Below the pieces are notes generated by a model. That model was not told the DNA's origin. It saw nothing but the letters and a program-made list of their open reading frames with translations, and did no database searches. From assembly GCA_028280115.1 (NCBI GenBank), contig JANQMJ010000017.1, positions 124,001-188,000 on the forward strand: a stretch of 64,000 nt of DNA, read 5' to 3'. Below are positions 1 to 9,157 of the stretch, one piece after another (within the stretch, counting starts at the first letter, position 1; each line of letters opens with the position of its first letter). A program made the translations under genes and the position numbers. Origin of the DNA: Parvularculaceae bacterium. Lineage in GTDB: Bacteria; Pseudomonadota; Alphaproteobacteria; Caulobacterales; Parvularculaceae.

Positions 1-824
1 TTTTTGGCGAATACGGTGAACTCGGCCGTAACGCCGTCGCGCAGCGCGCCGTCTTCGTTGGGCACTTCGAGCTCCACATCGAAGGTTCGCGTCGCCGGAT
101 CGGCCGCCGCCGCGACAAATTTGACGACGCCCTCAATGGTTTGGCCGGTGGCAAGCTGCGCCACGCCCCTATCGCCGATGACGATTTTGGCGACGTCTTT
201 TTCCGAGACCGCGCCGGTCACTAAAAACGGCGATTGCTGGATCACGGCGCCGCAGGGATCGCCGACTTTTAGAAAATCGCCGACTTCCACATGACGCTGA
301 TCGAATACGCCGTCGAACGGCGCGGTGATTTTGGTTTTCGACAGTTCGACTTCGGCCCGCTCGACATTTGCCGCAGCAAGATCGAGCGCGGCTTTTGCCG
401 CGGCGACGCCGGTCTCCGCGCGGAAGCCTTCCCGGTTGAGCTCAACGGCGGCTTGGTGATCGAGACGCGCCTTGGCGAGCGCGGCGCGGGCTTCAGCGAG
501 TTGGGCGCGTCGCGCATCGACGGCGATTTGACACAAAACGTCGCCCTTCGTGACAAGCGTGCCTTCCGGCGCGGGAGTCTCGGCGACGGCGCCGGCGGTT
601 TCGGCGCGCACGAGCACATTGCGCTTGGCCGCCGTGCGGCCGCGGACGATAATTTCATCGCGCCATTCCTGCGGCGTCGCGGTCTCCGCCAGCACGGCGA
701 ATCGGGTTTCGGCTTCCGCCGTCGCCTCCGCCGGGGCGCCGGCGAACAGGCTGCGCAAGAGGAAATATATGGCCACGATGGCGACCACCAGAAGGGCGAT
801 CTTGACTGAATGGAACGCTTTCAT
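1..824 (-). CDS. RND efflux periplasmic adaptor (membrane fusion) protein, C-terminus off the window
   Basis: The reading frame runs leftwards from ATG at 824 and is still open at base 1, so about 274 residues are visible. It begins with a positively charged tail and one hydrophobic segment (about residues 8-26), which anchors it in the inner membrane. Next come a lipoyl-like half, an alanine-rich helical hairpin (about 100-155), the second half with a KITAPFDG motif, and a beta-barrel part. This order is that of AcrA/MexA-type adaptors that link an RND pump to the outer membrane. The pump gene should lie just outside the left edge. Substrate cannot be inferred. The assignment to the family is firm; the subfamily is not. 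Confidence 0.88.
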   Translation of the reverse strand, partial: MKAFHSVKIALLVVAIVAIYFLLRSLFAGAPAEATAEAETRFAVLAETATPQEWRDEIIVRGRTAAKRNVLVRAETAGAVAETPAPEGTLVTKGDVLCQIAVDARRAQLAEARAALAKARLDHQAAVELNREGFRAETGVAAAKAALDLAAANVERAEVELSKTKITAPFDGVFDQRHVEVGDFLKVGDPCGAVIQQSPFLVTGAVSEKDVAKIVIGDRGVAQLATGQTIEGVVKFVAAAADPATRTFDVELEVPNEDGALRDGVTAEFTVFAK

Positions 825-896
825 CGTTAACCGCGATTGGCTGGACTTGCCCGAGTGGATAAACCGCCCTTTATTCAAGCAATTATTTCACAAATC

Positions 897-927
897 ATTA
901 TACTGGGTAGTGTATCGGCCGGATCAA
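897..927 (-). promoter_or_regulatory. Candidate sigma-70 promoter for the efflux adaptor
   Basis: Read on the minus strand there is TTGATC, a 19-bp spacer and a perfect TATAAT, about 70 bases upstream of the adaptor start. The spacer is a little long and the -35 is imperfect. The surrounding 230 bp between queG and the adaptor hold no gene. Confidence 0.3.
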
Positions 928-1053
928 GCTTGAATCCCAGCACTGGGGCGGATTTGTCAATCCCGCGCCCCTCGGCGGGGTTGAAAACCCTTAATAATAC
1001 CGGTTCTGGGTCAACGCCTGCGGCGATTTGTTGAGGACGGTTCCGAACAAAGT

Positions 1054-2190
1054 CTAAGCGGTCGGCTCGCTTCCGCGATCCCATTCCCTCAGGACGCTCT
1101 TGTCGGTTTCGGCGGGAGCGTACTTTTCGCGCAGGGCGCTGAACGCTTTCGCGTCGATAAGACGCCAGAGGGCCCAGACCGCCGCGCCGCGCACCAGCGC
1201 GCTGTCGTCGCGCAATAAGGTTTCGGCAACGGATATCAGCGCCGGATCGCGCGCATTGCCGATGGCGATCAGCACGTTGCGCACGAAACGATTGCGGCCG
1301 GTCCGTTTGACCGGCGAACCCGCGAACAACGCGCGGAAAGCGTCATCGTCAAGCCGCGCGAGATCATTCAGCGACGGTGTGCGCAGTTTCTCGCGCGCAT
1401 GAAACGCCGCTTCCCGGGCCCGGCTGGCGAACTTGTTCCACGGGCAAACGGCAAGGCAATCGTCGCAGCCGTAAATCCGGTTGCCCATCGCCGCGCGGAA
1501 CTCGGCTGGGATGGGGCCTTTATGTTCAATCGTCAGATAAGAGATGCAGCGCTGCGCATCGAGCCGGTAGGGCGCTGGAAAGGCGTTTGTAGGACAGATA
1601 TCGAGACATTTTCGGCAGGCGCCGCAATGATCGCTTTCGGGCGCATCTGCGGGCAGTTTCAGCGTTGAAAAAATCGCCCCCAAAAACAGCCACGATCCGA
1701 ATTCGCGCGAGACGAGATTGGTGTGTTTTCCCTGCCAGCCGACGCCGGTTTGGGCGGCCAGCGGTTTTTCCATGACCGGCGCGGTGTCGACGAAGACTTT
1801 GACGTCGCCGCCGGCTTGGCCCACAAGCCAGCGGGCCAGGCGCTTGAGACGTTTTTTTAAAACGTCATGATAATCCTTGCCCTGAGCATAGACGGAAATC
1901 ACCCCCCGTGACGGATTTTCAAGCGCTATCAGCGGATTGCGGTCGGGACCGTAATTCATCCCGAGGACGATAACGCTTTGCGCGGCCGGCCAGAGCTTTT
2001 GCGGATGGCCGCGCTTGTCGGCGCGGTCGGCGAGCCAGGCCATGTCCCCGTGACGGCCCTCAGCCAAAAACTGCGAGAGCCCGGCGCTTATGTCCGCGGG
2101 CAGCTCGGCCGGCGAAAACCCAACCGTGTCAAAGCCGAGCGAAAACGCTTCGTCGCGAATGCGTTGCTTGAGGCCTTGTGGGGCCGTCAT
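1054..2190 (-). CDS. queG: Epoxyqueuosine reductase QueG
   Basis: QueG carries out the last step of queuosine synthesis, reducing epoxyqueuosine to queuosine at the wobble base of tRNAs, with cobalamin and two 4Fe-4S clusters in the cytoplasm. The protein (378 residues) has two ferredoxin-like cysteine clusters, CGACRKCLDICP and CDDCLAVCPWN, with a further cysteine in RCISYLTIEHKG between them, as the family requires. A HEAT-like helical tail follows. The frame stays open upstream, but ATG at 2190 is chosen because the protein then begins with the usual short helix, and because it lies two bases after the gst stop, suggesting translational coupling. Length is typical. Confidence 0.95.
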   Translation of the reverse strand: MTAPQGLKQRIRDEAFSLGFDTVGFSPAELPADISAGLSQFLAEGRHGDMAWLADRADKRGHPQKLWPAAQSVIVLGMNYGPDRNPLIALENPSRGVISVYAQGKDYHDVLKKRLKRLARWLVGQAGGDVKVFVDTAPVMEKPLAAQTGVGWQGKHTNLVSREFGSWLFLGAIFSTLKLPADAPESDHCGACRKCLDICPTNAFPAPYRLDAQRCISYLTIEHKGPIPAEFRAAMGNRIYGCDDCLAVCPWNKFASRAREAAFHAREKLRTPSLNDLARLDDDAFRALFAGSPVKRTGRNRFVRNVLIAIGNARDPALISVAETLLRDDSALVRGAAVWALWRLIDAKAFSALREKYAPAETDKSVLREWDRGSEPTA

Positions 2191-2192
2191 AG

Positions 2193-2873
2193 CTAAAAGT
2201 CCGGATCGTCGTAGTGGTCCGGCGGCGCCACGCCGTCGACGCGGTCGCGCAGGATCGGGCGAAAGCTCGGACGCGATTTGATCCGCGCATACCATTCCTT
2301 GACCGCCGGAAATTTCTCCCATGACGCGGCGTCCACATAATCGACCGCGGAAAGATAGCCTGCGGCGGCGATATCCGCGCCGCTGTATTTTTCCCCGGCG
2401 AACCAGGGCCGCTGATCGAGCAGCCAGTTGAAATAGTCCATGTGCCAGGAAAGCGCCTCAAGACCCTGGCGCAGCCGGTCGTAATCGGGCTGGCCGCGGC
2501 GCATCAAACGCCTGTCGATCCGTTCCCGGACGGTATAGGCGATCACTTCGCGCTCGAACTTGTCGCAGAACCAGGCGATGAGGCGGCGCATTTCGCCTCG
2601 CGCCGCCGAGGTCGAGGGGAACAGCGCCGCCGCCGGATACGCCTCCTCAAGATATTCCATGATCGTCGCCGCCGGCGACAGGGTAATCTCGCCGCCGGTG
2701 GGCGGCTCGTCGATCAGCACCGGCGTTTCGCAGGCCGGATTGGCGGCCGCCAGCGTTCCGTCGTCGGCCCAGGGCCGAGTTTCGACCATGCGCGCGGGCA
2801 AGCCTTTCTCGGCGAGCGCCAGGCGCACCATCCGGCTGGCGGGATCGACAGGCATGTGCAAAAGGGTCCGCAT
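2193..2873 (-). CDS. Glutathione S-transferase family protein
   Basis: A 226-residue protein with the two-domain layout of glutathione transferases. The N-terminal thioredoxin-like half contains ETPVLIDE (the cis-proline segment) and the SPAATIMEYLEE segment that binds the glutamyl part of glutathione. The C-terminal half is all helical and has the conserved GEKYSGADIAAAGYL turn with its aspartate. It is transcribed with queG (two bases apart), an association seen in other alphaproteobacteria. The specific substrate is unknown; the N-terminal catalytic Ser/Cys position reads VDPASRMV, so Ser is the likely thiol-activating residue. Confidence 0.85.
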   Translation of the reverse strand: MRTLLHMPVDPASRMVRLALAEKGLPARMVETRPWADDGTLAAANPACETPVLIDEPPTGGEITLSPAATIMEYLEEAYPAAALFPSTSAARGEMRRLIAWFCDKFEREVIAYTVRERIDRRLMRRGQPDYDRLRQGLEALSWHMDYFNWLLDQRPWFAGEKYSGADIAAAGYLSAVDYVDAASWEKFPAVKEWYARIKSRPSFRPILRDRVDGVAPPDHYDDPDF

Positions 2874-3036
2874 GAACGCTACAATAACAGGGCTGCGCCC
2901 AACGCAAAGCCGCCAAATATTTGCATTTTAATCATTTTCGCAAACGCCCCGCGGGACGGCAAAGGCCTTGCACTTTCCCCGTTAAGGATTCGCCAAGCGC
3001 CGCTTTGACACGGCGTCGGCCGATAGGGTGTATCAC

Positions 3037-4674
3037 ATGAGCACATCATACGACGGCCCTGAGGACGAGTTCGCCTGGCGCCGGTCGGCGCCCCTCGCCC
3101 GCAAGGCGGCGATGGCGGCCTTTTCCTGGCAGCACCCACGCTGGACGTTTCTGTTTGCAGTGCTTGCGTCGGCGCCGTTCATTCTTGCGGCCCTCATCGC
3201 CCCGGCGCTGTTAAGCTTGTCGCCCACCGTCGACATGATCGCGCCGATTGCAGAAGCGCGCGCGGTCCGCGCGGGGGAAGCCGCGATGACCGGCCAGGCC
3301 GCGCCGTTTTATCTGTTTTTGCTGATGGCGGCGGATCTGTTCGCCGACGCGCCGGGACGCATCCATTTGATCGCCAAGGCATTCGCCGCGATCCTTGTCG
3401 CCTTCCCGGCGGCCTATTTCGCTTCTTCGCGCCTGCCGGCGCTCCAGAGCGTTTTGCTAACCGCGGCGCTTGCGGCTTTCGTCGCGGCGCCATTTGCAGG
3501 ACCGGCGGAATTTGCCCTTGCGCTGTTTCTCGTCTGCGCCTTCTGTTTCGTTTCCGGCTCGGCTGACAATGGCGTCCGGCGCGCACGGCGCGAAGGCGTG
3601 ATCACAGGCGTTGCGCTTTTCACCCTCTGGATGCTCAGCCCGGTTTTTTCGCTGGCGGGTTTCATCGCGCTTTCGGCCTGCCCGTTTCTTTCAGGGCGTT
3701 GCGGGCTTTCCCGTTACGCTGCGACCTTGGCGATGTTTGCAGCGTTTGCCGCCGTGACGGAACTCTTTTTGCCGGGCGTCAATCTCGCACGCGCCGGCGC
3801 GGCGACGGGCATTTTCAATGTCGGCGCCATTCTCGCCGGACAGGAAGGAACCATGGGCCTGGGCGCTGTTGCGGTCAGCACTGCGGCCGTGCTCGCCGGC
3901 GCCGCGGTGTTTGGCGGACGCGAACATGTCAGAGGGTGGGCGGCCGCGCTCGGTCTCTTGATCGTCGCTTTCGCCGCCGCGCGGATCGCCGACGCCAACG
4001 CCATGCCGGTGTTTGTGCTTGTGGCGGCGATTGCGGTCTTTTCCGTGGCTTCGCCGTATTATGACGGTCTGTTCCGCAATCATGACCGCGCCAGCGTGTC
4101 GATCGCCCTGACTGCCGCGACATTGACGCTGTTCTGGACCGGCGTGATCATCGCCCATGCGGCAGGCCAGTTCACCCTGCAGCATTCAGCGTCCAAAACA
4201 GCGCCGGAACATATCCGCACCCAGCTTGCCCTGGTGCAGCCGGGCGGGCCGACCATCGCCCGCTGGATAGAGGAAGGCCGCTTCTCAACGCCCGAGGCGC
4301 GCGAGTTTTTCGCGCTTGCGCCGGTCGACCAGTCGGCGATGCTGCTCGAAGCGGCAAGCCGCGCCAGGGCGATCGCCGCCGAAGGGCAGGACGTTGCGAT
4401 CCTGACCGGCGCGGATACGGCCTGCGTGCTCGCCGGCCGCCGGGACTGCCGCGCCGACGGACCGGCCGCCGCGTCTGCAGCCAATGTCGTTTTCGTGCCC
4501 CGGCTCGACCTTGATCCGGCGACGACCGCCGCCAAGGGCCGGGCCGAAGCCCTCCTGTTCACCGAGTTCAAACTGATCGAGCAAACCGCGTTCTGGGACA
4601 TATGGGTTCGGCGCGGCGCGGCGGTGCCCAGCGGCCTTGCGGCGGCGTCCACGGGCGGGTCGAATTATCGCTAA
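3037..4674 (+). CDS. Polytopic membrane protein of unknown function
   Basis: 545 residues. After a short cytoplasmic tail there are roughly ten hydrophobic segments up to about residue 390, followed by a soluble C-terminal domain of about 150 residues without a motif I recognise. ATG at 3037 is preferred over the in-frame GTG at 3028, which is only three codons earlier. The layout (hydrophobic bundle then a soluble tail) is that of GT-C-like membrane proteins, but I see no glycosyltransferase signature and do not assign one. Its end overlaps the end of cysQ by four bases, tail to tail. The GC content and codon use match the neighbours. Confidence 0.8.
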   Translation: MSTSYDGPEDEFAWRRSAPLARKAAMAAFSWQHPRWTFLFAVLASAPFILAALIAPALLSLSPTVDMIAPIAEARAVRAGEAAMTGQAAPFYLFLLMAADLFADAPGRIHLIAKAFAAILVAFPAAYFASSRLPALQSVLLTAALAAFVAAPFAGPAEFALALFLVCAFCFVSGSADNGVRRARREGVITGVALFTLWMLSPVFSLAGFIALSACPFLSGRCGLSRYAATLAMFAAFAAVTELFLPGVNLARAGAATGIFNVGAILAGQEGTMGLGAVAVSTAAVLAGAAVFGGREHVRGWAAALGLLIVAFAAARIADANAMPVFVLVAAIAVFSVASPYYDGLFRNHDRASVSIALTAATLTLFWTGVIIAHAAGQFTLQHSASKTAPEHIRTQLALVQPGGPTIARWIEEGRFSTPEAREFFALAPVDQSAMLLEAASRARAIAAEGQDVAILTGADTACVLAGRRDCRADGPAAASAANVVFVPRLDLDPATTAAKGRAEALLFTEFKLIEQTAFWDIWVRRGAAVPSGLAAASTGGSNYR

Positions 4675-5477
4675 GACTCGCGCGCGCCCCAGGCGATGAA
4701 ATGCGGATTGTCAAAACCGCGATCGCTCTTGCCGTAGGTCAGCGGCGCGCCTGCCGGGTGGACGAGCACGCTTCCGCCGGCGGCTTCAAGAACGGCCTGA
4801 CCGGCGGCGGTGTCCCATTCCATGGTGCGGCCGAAGCGCGGATAGATGTCCGCTTTTCCTTCCGCGATCAGACAGAATTTCAGCGACGATCCGGCGGCGA
4901 CGAAATCTTCCGCGCCGATTTCCTGCAGATAGGCGTCCGTCTCCGGCGATCGGTGAGAGCGGCTGGCCACGGCGATGGGATGAACGTCGGGAATCCGGCG
5001 CGCGCGGATCGGCAGGAGCGCGCCGGCCTCGCCGTCATCACTGATATGGCGCATCCACGCGCCGCTCTGGTTCGAGCCCGCGTAAAGTTTGCCGGCGGCC
5101 GGCGCGTAGACCACGCCGACAAGCGGCCGGCCGTTTCGCACCAGCGCGATATTGACCGTGAATTCGCCGGTCTTGCGGACAAACTCTTTGGTGCCATCGA
5201 GCGGGTCGACCAGAAAGAACACATCGCCGAGAATCGGAATCTCGCCCATCGATGCGCTCTCTTCGGCCAACACCGAAACTTGCGGAAAGCCCTCGGACAG
5301 CCCTTGAAGGATGATCGCTTCGCCGAGCCGGTCTGCTTCGGTCACAGGCGACGCATCGTCTTTTTCGTCGACGCTGAAATCGGAATGATAAATCTCGAGC
5401 GCCTTGGCGCCGGCCGCAAGGGCGAGCGCGCACAGGCGTTCAAGGATCTCGGCGTCGGTCGCGGCGATATCGGTCAT
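4671..5477 (-). CDS. cysQ: 3'(2'),5'-bisphosphate nucleotidase CysQ (inositol monophosphatase family)
   Basis: CysQ removes the 3' phosphate from PAP, a by-product of sulfate assimilation. The protein (268 residues) has the metal-binding signatures of the lithium-sensitive phosphatase family in order: the ...EES loop around residue 70, DPLDGTKEF near residue 90 and WDTAAGQAVLEAAGG near residue 215. A longer frame exists upstream, but it is arginine-rich and reads like the opposite strand of other sequence; ATG at 5477 gives a normal N-terminus and family length. An inositol or fructose bisphosphatase is the alternative, but the DGTKEF form of the motif favours CysQ. Confidence 0.9.
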   Translation of the reverse strand: MTDIAATDAEILERLCALALAAGAKALEIYHSDFSVDEKDDASPVTEADRLGEAIILQGLSEGFPQVSVLAEESASMGEIPILGDVFFLVDPLDGTKEFVRKTGEFTVNIALVRNGRPLVGVVYAPAAGKLYAGSNQSGAWMRHISDDGEAGALLPIRARRIPDVHPIAVASRSHRSPETDAYLQEIGAEDFVAAGSSLKFCLIAEGKADIYPRFGRTMEWDTAAGQAVLEAAGGSVLVHPAGAPLTYGKSDRGFDNPHFIAWGARES

Positions 5478-5533
5478 TGCGCGGGGCATGGCGTATTTGG
5501 CCGTTCGAGGCAAGCCAGGCCTCACGACCAGCG

Positions 5534-5758
5534 CTATCGGAAAGCGACGATGGTAAATCCCGCCGTATGCTTTGGGGTGACGCCGGCGGCGGGGATGATG
5601 TCCTGAATAATCCAACCCTCGTCCGCCAGGGCGTTCAGGCGCTCCTGCAGCGCCGCCGCCGCGGCGCGGCCGAAATCGCGTTCGTCGGGGAACAGGCCGA
5701 CCGCATTGTGCTGGGCGTCCCGCCAGTTGACGTGGAAAGTGCAAAATTGTTTCGACAT
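5534..5758 (-). CDS. Small protein resembling DUF4177
   Basis: 74 residues, no signal or membrane segment. The centre reads as a helix followed by LADEGWIIQDIIP, the pattern L(N/A)xLGxEGWELVxVxP of the DUF4177 family, and the end returns to a beta strand (GFTIVAFR). The function of that family is unknown. It lies 56 bases upstream of cysQ on the same strand and may share its transcript. No strong ribosome-binding site is visible, so the start is less certain than the frame. Confidence 0.6.
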   Translation of the reverse strand: MSKQFCTFHVNWRDAQHNAVGLFPDERDFGRAAAAALQERLNALADEGWIIQDIIPAAGVTPKHTAGFTIVAFR

Positions 5759-5796
5759 GGCACAGTCAATCTAAAAGGCGCTTGCTCACGGCGCCA

Positions 5797-6081
5797 ATGA
5801 ATTATGGCAAGGCAAGCCTCGGGCCGCACCCCCATGCGCTCGCCCATAATCACCAATATGCCCGGCTGATCGAGAACTATTCCGGCCGGCGCAAGGTCAA
5901 CCCTGACGCCGCCGGCCGGGCGTAGGCCAACGGCTATCGCGGCGAGACCTCGGAAAATGAGCGCATGGAACAGCGCATGCGCTATGATCCGGCCAATATT
6001 GACAATCGGTCATTGTGGTTTGATTTCAAAATCCTAGTAATGACCGTTGCGGCGGTGGTTTTTCCCAAAAACGCCGTCTAA
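5797..6081 (+). pseudogene. Decayed C-terminus of a WcaJ/PssY-type polyprenyl-phosphate sugar transferase
   Basis: Read in one frame, this stretch gives SLGPHPHALAHNHQY, then RLIENYSGRRKVNP, then an in-frame TAG at 5923, then NGYRGETSENERMEQR and YDPANIDNRSLWFDFKIL, ending in a TAA at 6079-6081. This follows, block by block, the last 95 residues of bacterial sugar transferases that start exopolysaccharide repeat units: MSxVGPRPHA, GWAQVNGYRGET, YDLYYIxNWSLWxDLKIL. The stop falls on the conserved Gln of WAQVNG (a CAG to TAG change). The N-terminal membrane part and the rest of the catalytic domain are absent upstream, where cysQ-side genes run the other way. ugd follows 59 bases later. Confidence 0.82.
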
Positions 6082-6140
6082 AACCCCGTCAGGCTAAAGC
6101 CCGCGGCGAAGGCCGCAGGGCGGCGAAATAAGGACCATCC

Positions 6141-7460
6141 ATGCGCGTAACTATGATTGGCGCCGGATATGTCGGGCTGGTGTCCGGAGCGTGTTTTGCT
6201 GATTTCGGCCATGACGTTGTCTGCATCGACAAGGACGATAAAAAGATCGCCAAGCTCGAAGCGGGCGAGATTCCGATCTTCGAGCCAGGGCTGGACGCGC
6301 TGGTGGCGGAAAACGTCAAGGCGGGGCGGCTGTCCTTCAGCCGCGATCTCGCCGCCTCGACCCCGAACGCGGATGCGGTCTTCATCGCCGTCGGCACGCC
6401 GTCGCGGCGCGGGGACGGCTATGCCGATCTTTCCTATGTCTACAAGGCGGCTGAAGAGATCGCACAAGTCATGGACGGCTATACGGTGGTGGTCACCAAA
6501 TCCACCGTGCCGGTGGGAACCGGGACGGAAGTTGAGCAGATCATCCGGCGCGCACGCCCCGATGCTGATTTTTCGGTTGTCTCGAACCCTGAATTTCTGC
6601 GCGAGGGCGCGGCGATCGAAGATTTCAAACGCCCGGACCGAATTGTCGTCGGCGCCGAGGACGAGCGGGCGCGGAAGGTTTTGCGCGAACTCTACCGGCC
6701 GCTTTATCTCAATGAGACGCCGATCGTGTTCACCAATCGGTCGACTTCGGAGTTGATCAAATACGCCGCCAACGCGTTCCTCGCGACCAAGATCACCTTC
6801 ATCAACGAAATGGCCGATCTGTGCGAAAAGGTCGGCGCCGACGTTCAGGAAGTCGCCCGCGGCATCGGCCTTGACGGCCGCATCGGCGCCAAGTTCCTGC
6901 ATGCCGGTCCGGGCTACGGCGGGTCATGCTTTCCCAAGGACACGCTGGCGCTGGTGCGCACGGCGCAAAACCATGACGCGCCGACCCGCATCGTCGAGGC
7001 GGTGGTCGCCATCAATGACGCGCGCAAGAAACAAATGGCCGAGCGCGTCATCGAGGCCTGCGGCGGGGCGGTCGACGGCAAAACCATTGCGGTTCTGGGC
7101 CTGACGTTCAAGCCGAACACGGACGATATGCGCGAGGCGCCGGCGCTCGACATCATTCCCCAACTCCAGGCAAGCGGCGCGCGCGTGCGCGCCTTTGATC
7201 CGGCAGGCATGAACGAGGCGAAAGGACTCTTGCGCGACGTCGAATACGCCGAAGGGCCGTATCAGGCGCTCGAGGGCGCGGACGCCGTGGCCATCGTCAC
7301 CGAATGGGACGAGTTTCGCGCGCTCGATCTCAACCGCGTCAAGGCGCTGATGAAAGCGCCGGTCATGATCGATATGCGCAACATCTATATGCCGGCGGAA
7401 ATGGCCGAATACGGCATCGACTATCATTCGATCGGCCGGCCCCAGCGCAATGGGCGCTAG
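6141..7460 (+). CDS. ugd: UDP-glucose 6-dehydrogenase
   Basis: Oxidises UDP-glucose to UDP-glucuronate with two NAD+ in the cytoplasm, feeding acidic surface polysaccharides. The 439-residue protein has the N-terminal dinucleotide fold GAGYVGLVSG (residues 7-16), KSTVPVGT, the NPEFLREG loop, and the catalytic cysteine C263 in GGSCFPKD. The C-terminal UDP-binding domain has GLTFKPNTDDMREAP. AAGGA lies about ten bases upstream of the ATG. It sits next to a decayed sugar transferase and, beyond one gene, a UDP-glucuronate epimerase-like gene, so these are probably the surviving parts of a polysaccharide locus. Confidence 0.96.
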   Translation: MRVTMIGAGYVGLVSGACFADFGHDVVCIDKDDKKIAKLEAGEIPIFEPGLDALVAENVKAGRLSFSRDLAASTPNADAVFIAVGTPSRRGDGYADLSYVYKAAEEIAQVMDGYTVVVTKSTVPVGTGTEVEQIIRRARPDADFSVVSNPEFLREGAAIEDFKRPDRIVVGAEDERARKVLRELYRPLYLNETPIVFTNRSTSELIKYAANAFLATKITFINEMADLCEKVGADVQEVARGIGLDGRIGAKFLHAGPGYGGSCFPKDTLALVRTAQNHDAPTRIVEAVVAINDARKKQMAERVIEACGGAVDGKTIAVLGLTFKPNTDDMREAPALDIIPQLQASGARVRAFDPAGMNEAKGLLRDVEYAEGPYQALEGADAVAIVTEWDEFRALDLNRVKALMKAPVMIDMRNIYMPAEMAEYGIDYHSIGRPQRNGR

Positions 7461-7466
7461 GGGTCT

Positions 7467-7976
7467 CTAAGCCGCGCGCAGTTTTTTCAGGACGGACGAT
7501 TTTGCTGTCTTGGCCTTTTGCGGCGGGACGATGTTAAGGCGCGCCTGCTGCAGAATGTCCTCGGTCAGCATGGGCGCTTCGCTGCGAAACCGCGTCTTGC
7601 CCGCCGGATCCACATAGATCAGGCAAAAGCCCCGTTCGGCATTGATCGCGTGGCGCAACAGCGCCGGATCGAGCCATTCGATGGGTTCGCCGTTCTTGCG
7701 CGGAGTATCTTCGCCGTAAAGTTCGATCACCGCGACGTCCTCGCGGATCAATGCCGGGATCGCCGGCTTAAGCAGGCGGCGCTGCATGCGGCAGGCGCCG
7801 TGATTGGCCGTCGGTCCGATGATGAACAGCGTATTGCGTGGGGAAAACTGCTTGACCGGATCGGCCTTGCGAAGATTGGCGCCCAGTTCCGGAAACAGAT
7901 TGGGCCGGAACGAGGCGATCGCCGCGATCGCGCCGAAAACAAGACAAATCGCGATAATGAAAAACGTAAGGCCCAT
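7467..7976 (-). CDS. Membrane-anchored DUF4174-like protein
   Basis: 169 residues. Residues 3-23 form a single hydrophobic segment. The rest looks like a thioredoxin-like alpha/beta domain: NTLFIIGPT, a conserved-looking QRRLLKPAIPALIREDVAVIEL and GFCLIYVDPAGKTRFRSE. This strand-helix-strand order, with a 'D-V-A-V-I-E' strand after a helix of about 15 residues, fits DUF4174, whose members are periplasmic and of unknown function. No CxxC redox pair is present. It ends six bases after the convergent ugd. The basic C-terminus (KAKTAKSSVLKKLRAA) is lysine-rich. Confidence 0.6.
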   Translation of the reverse strand: MGLTFFIIAICLVFGAIAAIASFRPNLFPELGANLRKADPVKQFSPRNTLFIIGPTANHGACRMQRRLLKPAIPALIREDVAVIELYGEDTPRKNGEPIEWLDPALLRHAINAERGFCLIYVDPAGKTRFRSEAPMLTEDILQQARLNIVPPQKAKTAKSSVLKKLRAA

Positions 7977-8136
7977 GCGTTCCTTAATACCGCGTTGTTC
8001 TTTCCAGGCCGTTAAAGGCTTCTTAACGACGGGCGCAACAAGGAGACCGTTAAGGTTGACCGTGGGCCTTATAGAAAGCGGCGTGTCTGAACGCGACCGC
8101 CGTGCGTGATTAACAAAAGGCTAGCAGAAAGCCGGT

Positions 8137-9111
8137 TTAAGCAAAAGCTTTCGGCAGCGATCGCCGCCAGGCAATAAAACGCTCAATGCCGTCGGCCAAG
8201 GTCACGGTCGGATTATACCCAAGCTCCCGCCGGGCGCGGGAAATGTCCGCCCAGGTTCGCTCCACGTCGCCGTCCTGCATGCCCATCAGGTTCTTTTCGG
8301 CCTTGGCGCCCAGCGCATTTTCAAGGAGTTCGATCAACGTCATCAGTTTTTCCGGCCGATCGTTGCCGAGATTATAAACCTGGTGAAAACCGCGTTCGGC
8401 GTTCGGCGGCGCGTCGAGGGCCGAAAGAACGCCGTCGACGATATCGTCGATATAGGTGAAATCCCGGGACATGGCGCCCTGGTTGAACACGTCGATCGGC
8501 TCGCCCTTGAGAATTTTCTCGGTGAAAATCCAGTACGCCATGTCGGGCCGGCCCCAGGGGCCGTAGACCGTAAAAAACCGCAAGCCCGTCTGGGAAATGC
8601 GGTAAAGGCGCGCATAGGACGCGGACATGAGTTCGTCCGCTTTTTTGGTCGCGCCGTAAAGCGAGACTGGATCGTCGGTGCGGTCGCTCTCCTTGAAGGG
8701 AATGGATTTGTTGGCGCCGTAGATCGACGACGAGGATGCGTAAACAAGATGGCCGACGGACAGGCTTCGCGCCAGTTCCAGCACTGACAGGTGGCCGAGC
8801 AGGTTCGACCGGGCGTAGGCGAATGGATTTTCCAGCGAATAGCGCACGCCCGCCTGCGCGGCGAGATGAACGATCGACGCAATCTTTTCATCCTTGACCG
8901 CCGCGCACAGCGCCGCGTCGTCGGCGATGTCGACCTCGCGGAAGGAAAAGCCTTTGTCCGATGCAAACCGGTCAAGACGGGCGCGCTTGAGCGCGGGAGC
9001 GTAGTAATCGTTTAGATTGTCGACGCCGATCACCTGCTCGCCCCGCGCCAGAAGCGCGCGGGAGACATAGGCGCCGATAAAGCCGGCCGCGCCGGTGACC
9101 AGTATGCTCAT
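8137..9111 (-). CDS. NAD-dependent epimerase, probably UDP-glucuronate 4-epimerase
   Basis: 324-residue extended short-chain dehydrogenase. It has GAAGFIGAYV at the N-terminus for NAD binding, HLAAQAGVRYSLENP, the SSSSIYG strand with the catalytic Ser/Thr position, and YGATK with the catalytic Tyr and Lys. The VRYSLENP, FFTVYGPWGRPDMA and FNQGAMSRDFTYIDDIV segments are characteristic of the UDP-glucuronate 4-epimerase group, which makes UDP-galacturonate. Its likely substrate is the product of ugd nearby. Function in capsule or O-antigen synthesis is an inference from that pairing; UDP-glucose 4-epimerase is a less likely alternative. Confidence 0.88.
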   Translation of the reverse strand: MSILVTGAAGFIGAYVSRALLARGEQVIGVDNLNDYYAPALKRARLDRFASDKGFSFREVDIADDAALCAAVKDEKIASIVHLAAQAGVRYSLENPFAYARSNLLGHLSVLELARSLSVGHLVYASSSSIYGANKSIPFKESDRTDDPVSLYGATKKADELMSASYARLYRISQTGLRFFTVYGPWGRPDMAYWIFTEKILKGEPIDVFNQGAMSRDFTYIDDIVDGVLSALDAPPNAERGFHQVYNLGNDRPEKLMTLIELLENALGAKAEKNLMGMQDGDVERTWADISRARRELGYNPTVTLADGIERFIAWRRSLPKAFA

Positions 9112-9157
9112 CTTACGAAGCTGCTCTCATTATTTTGCGCCTGCAAGGGCGGTCCGT

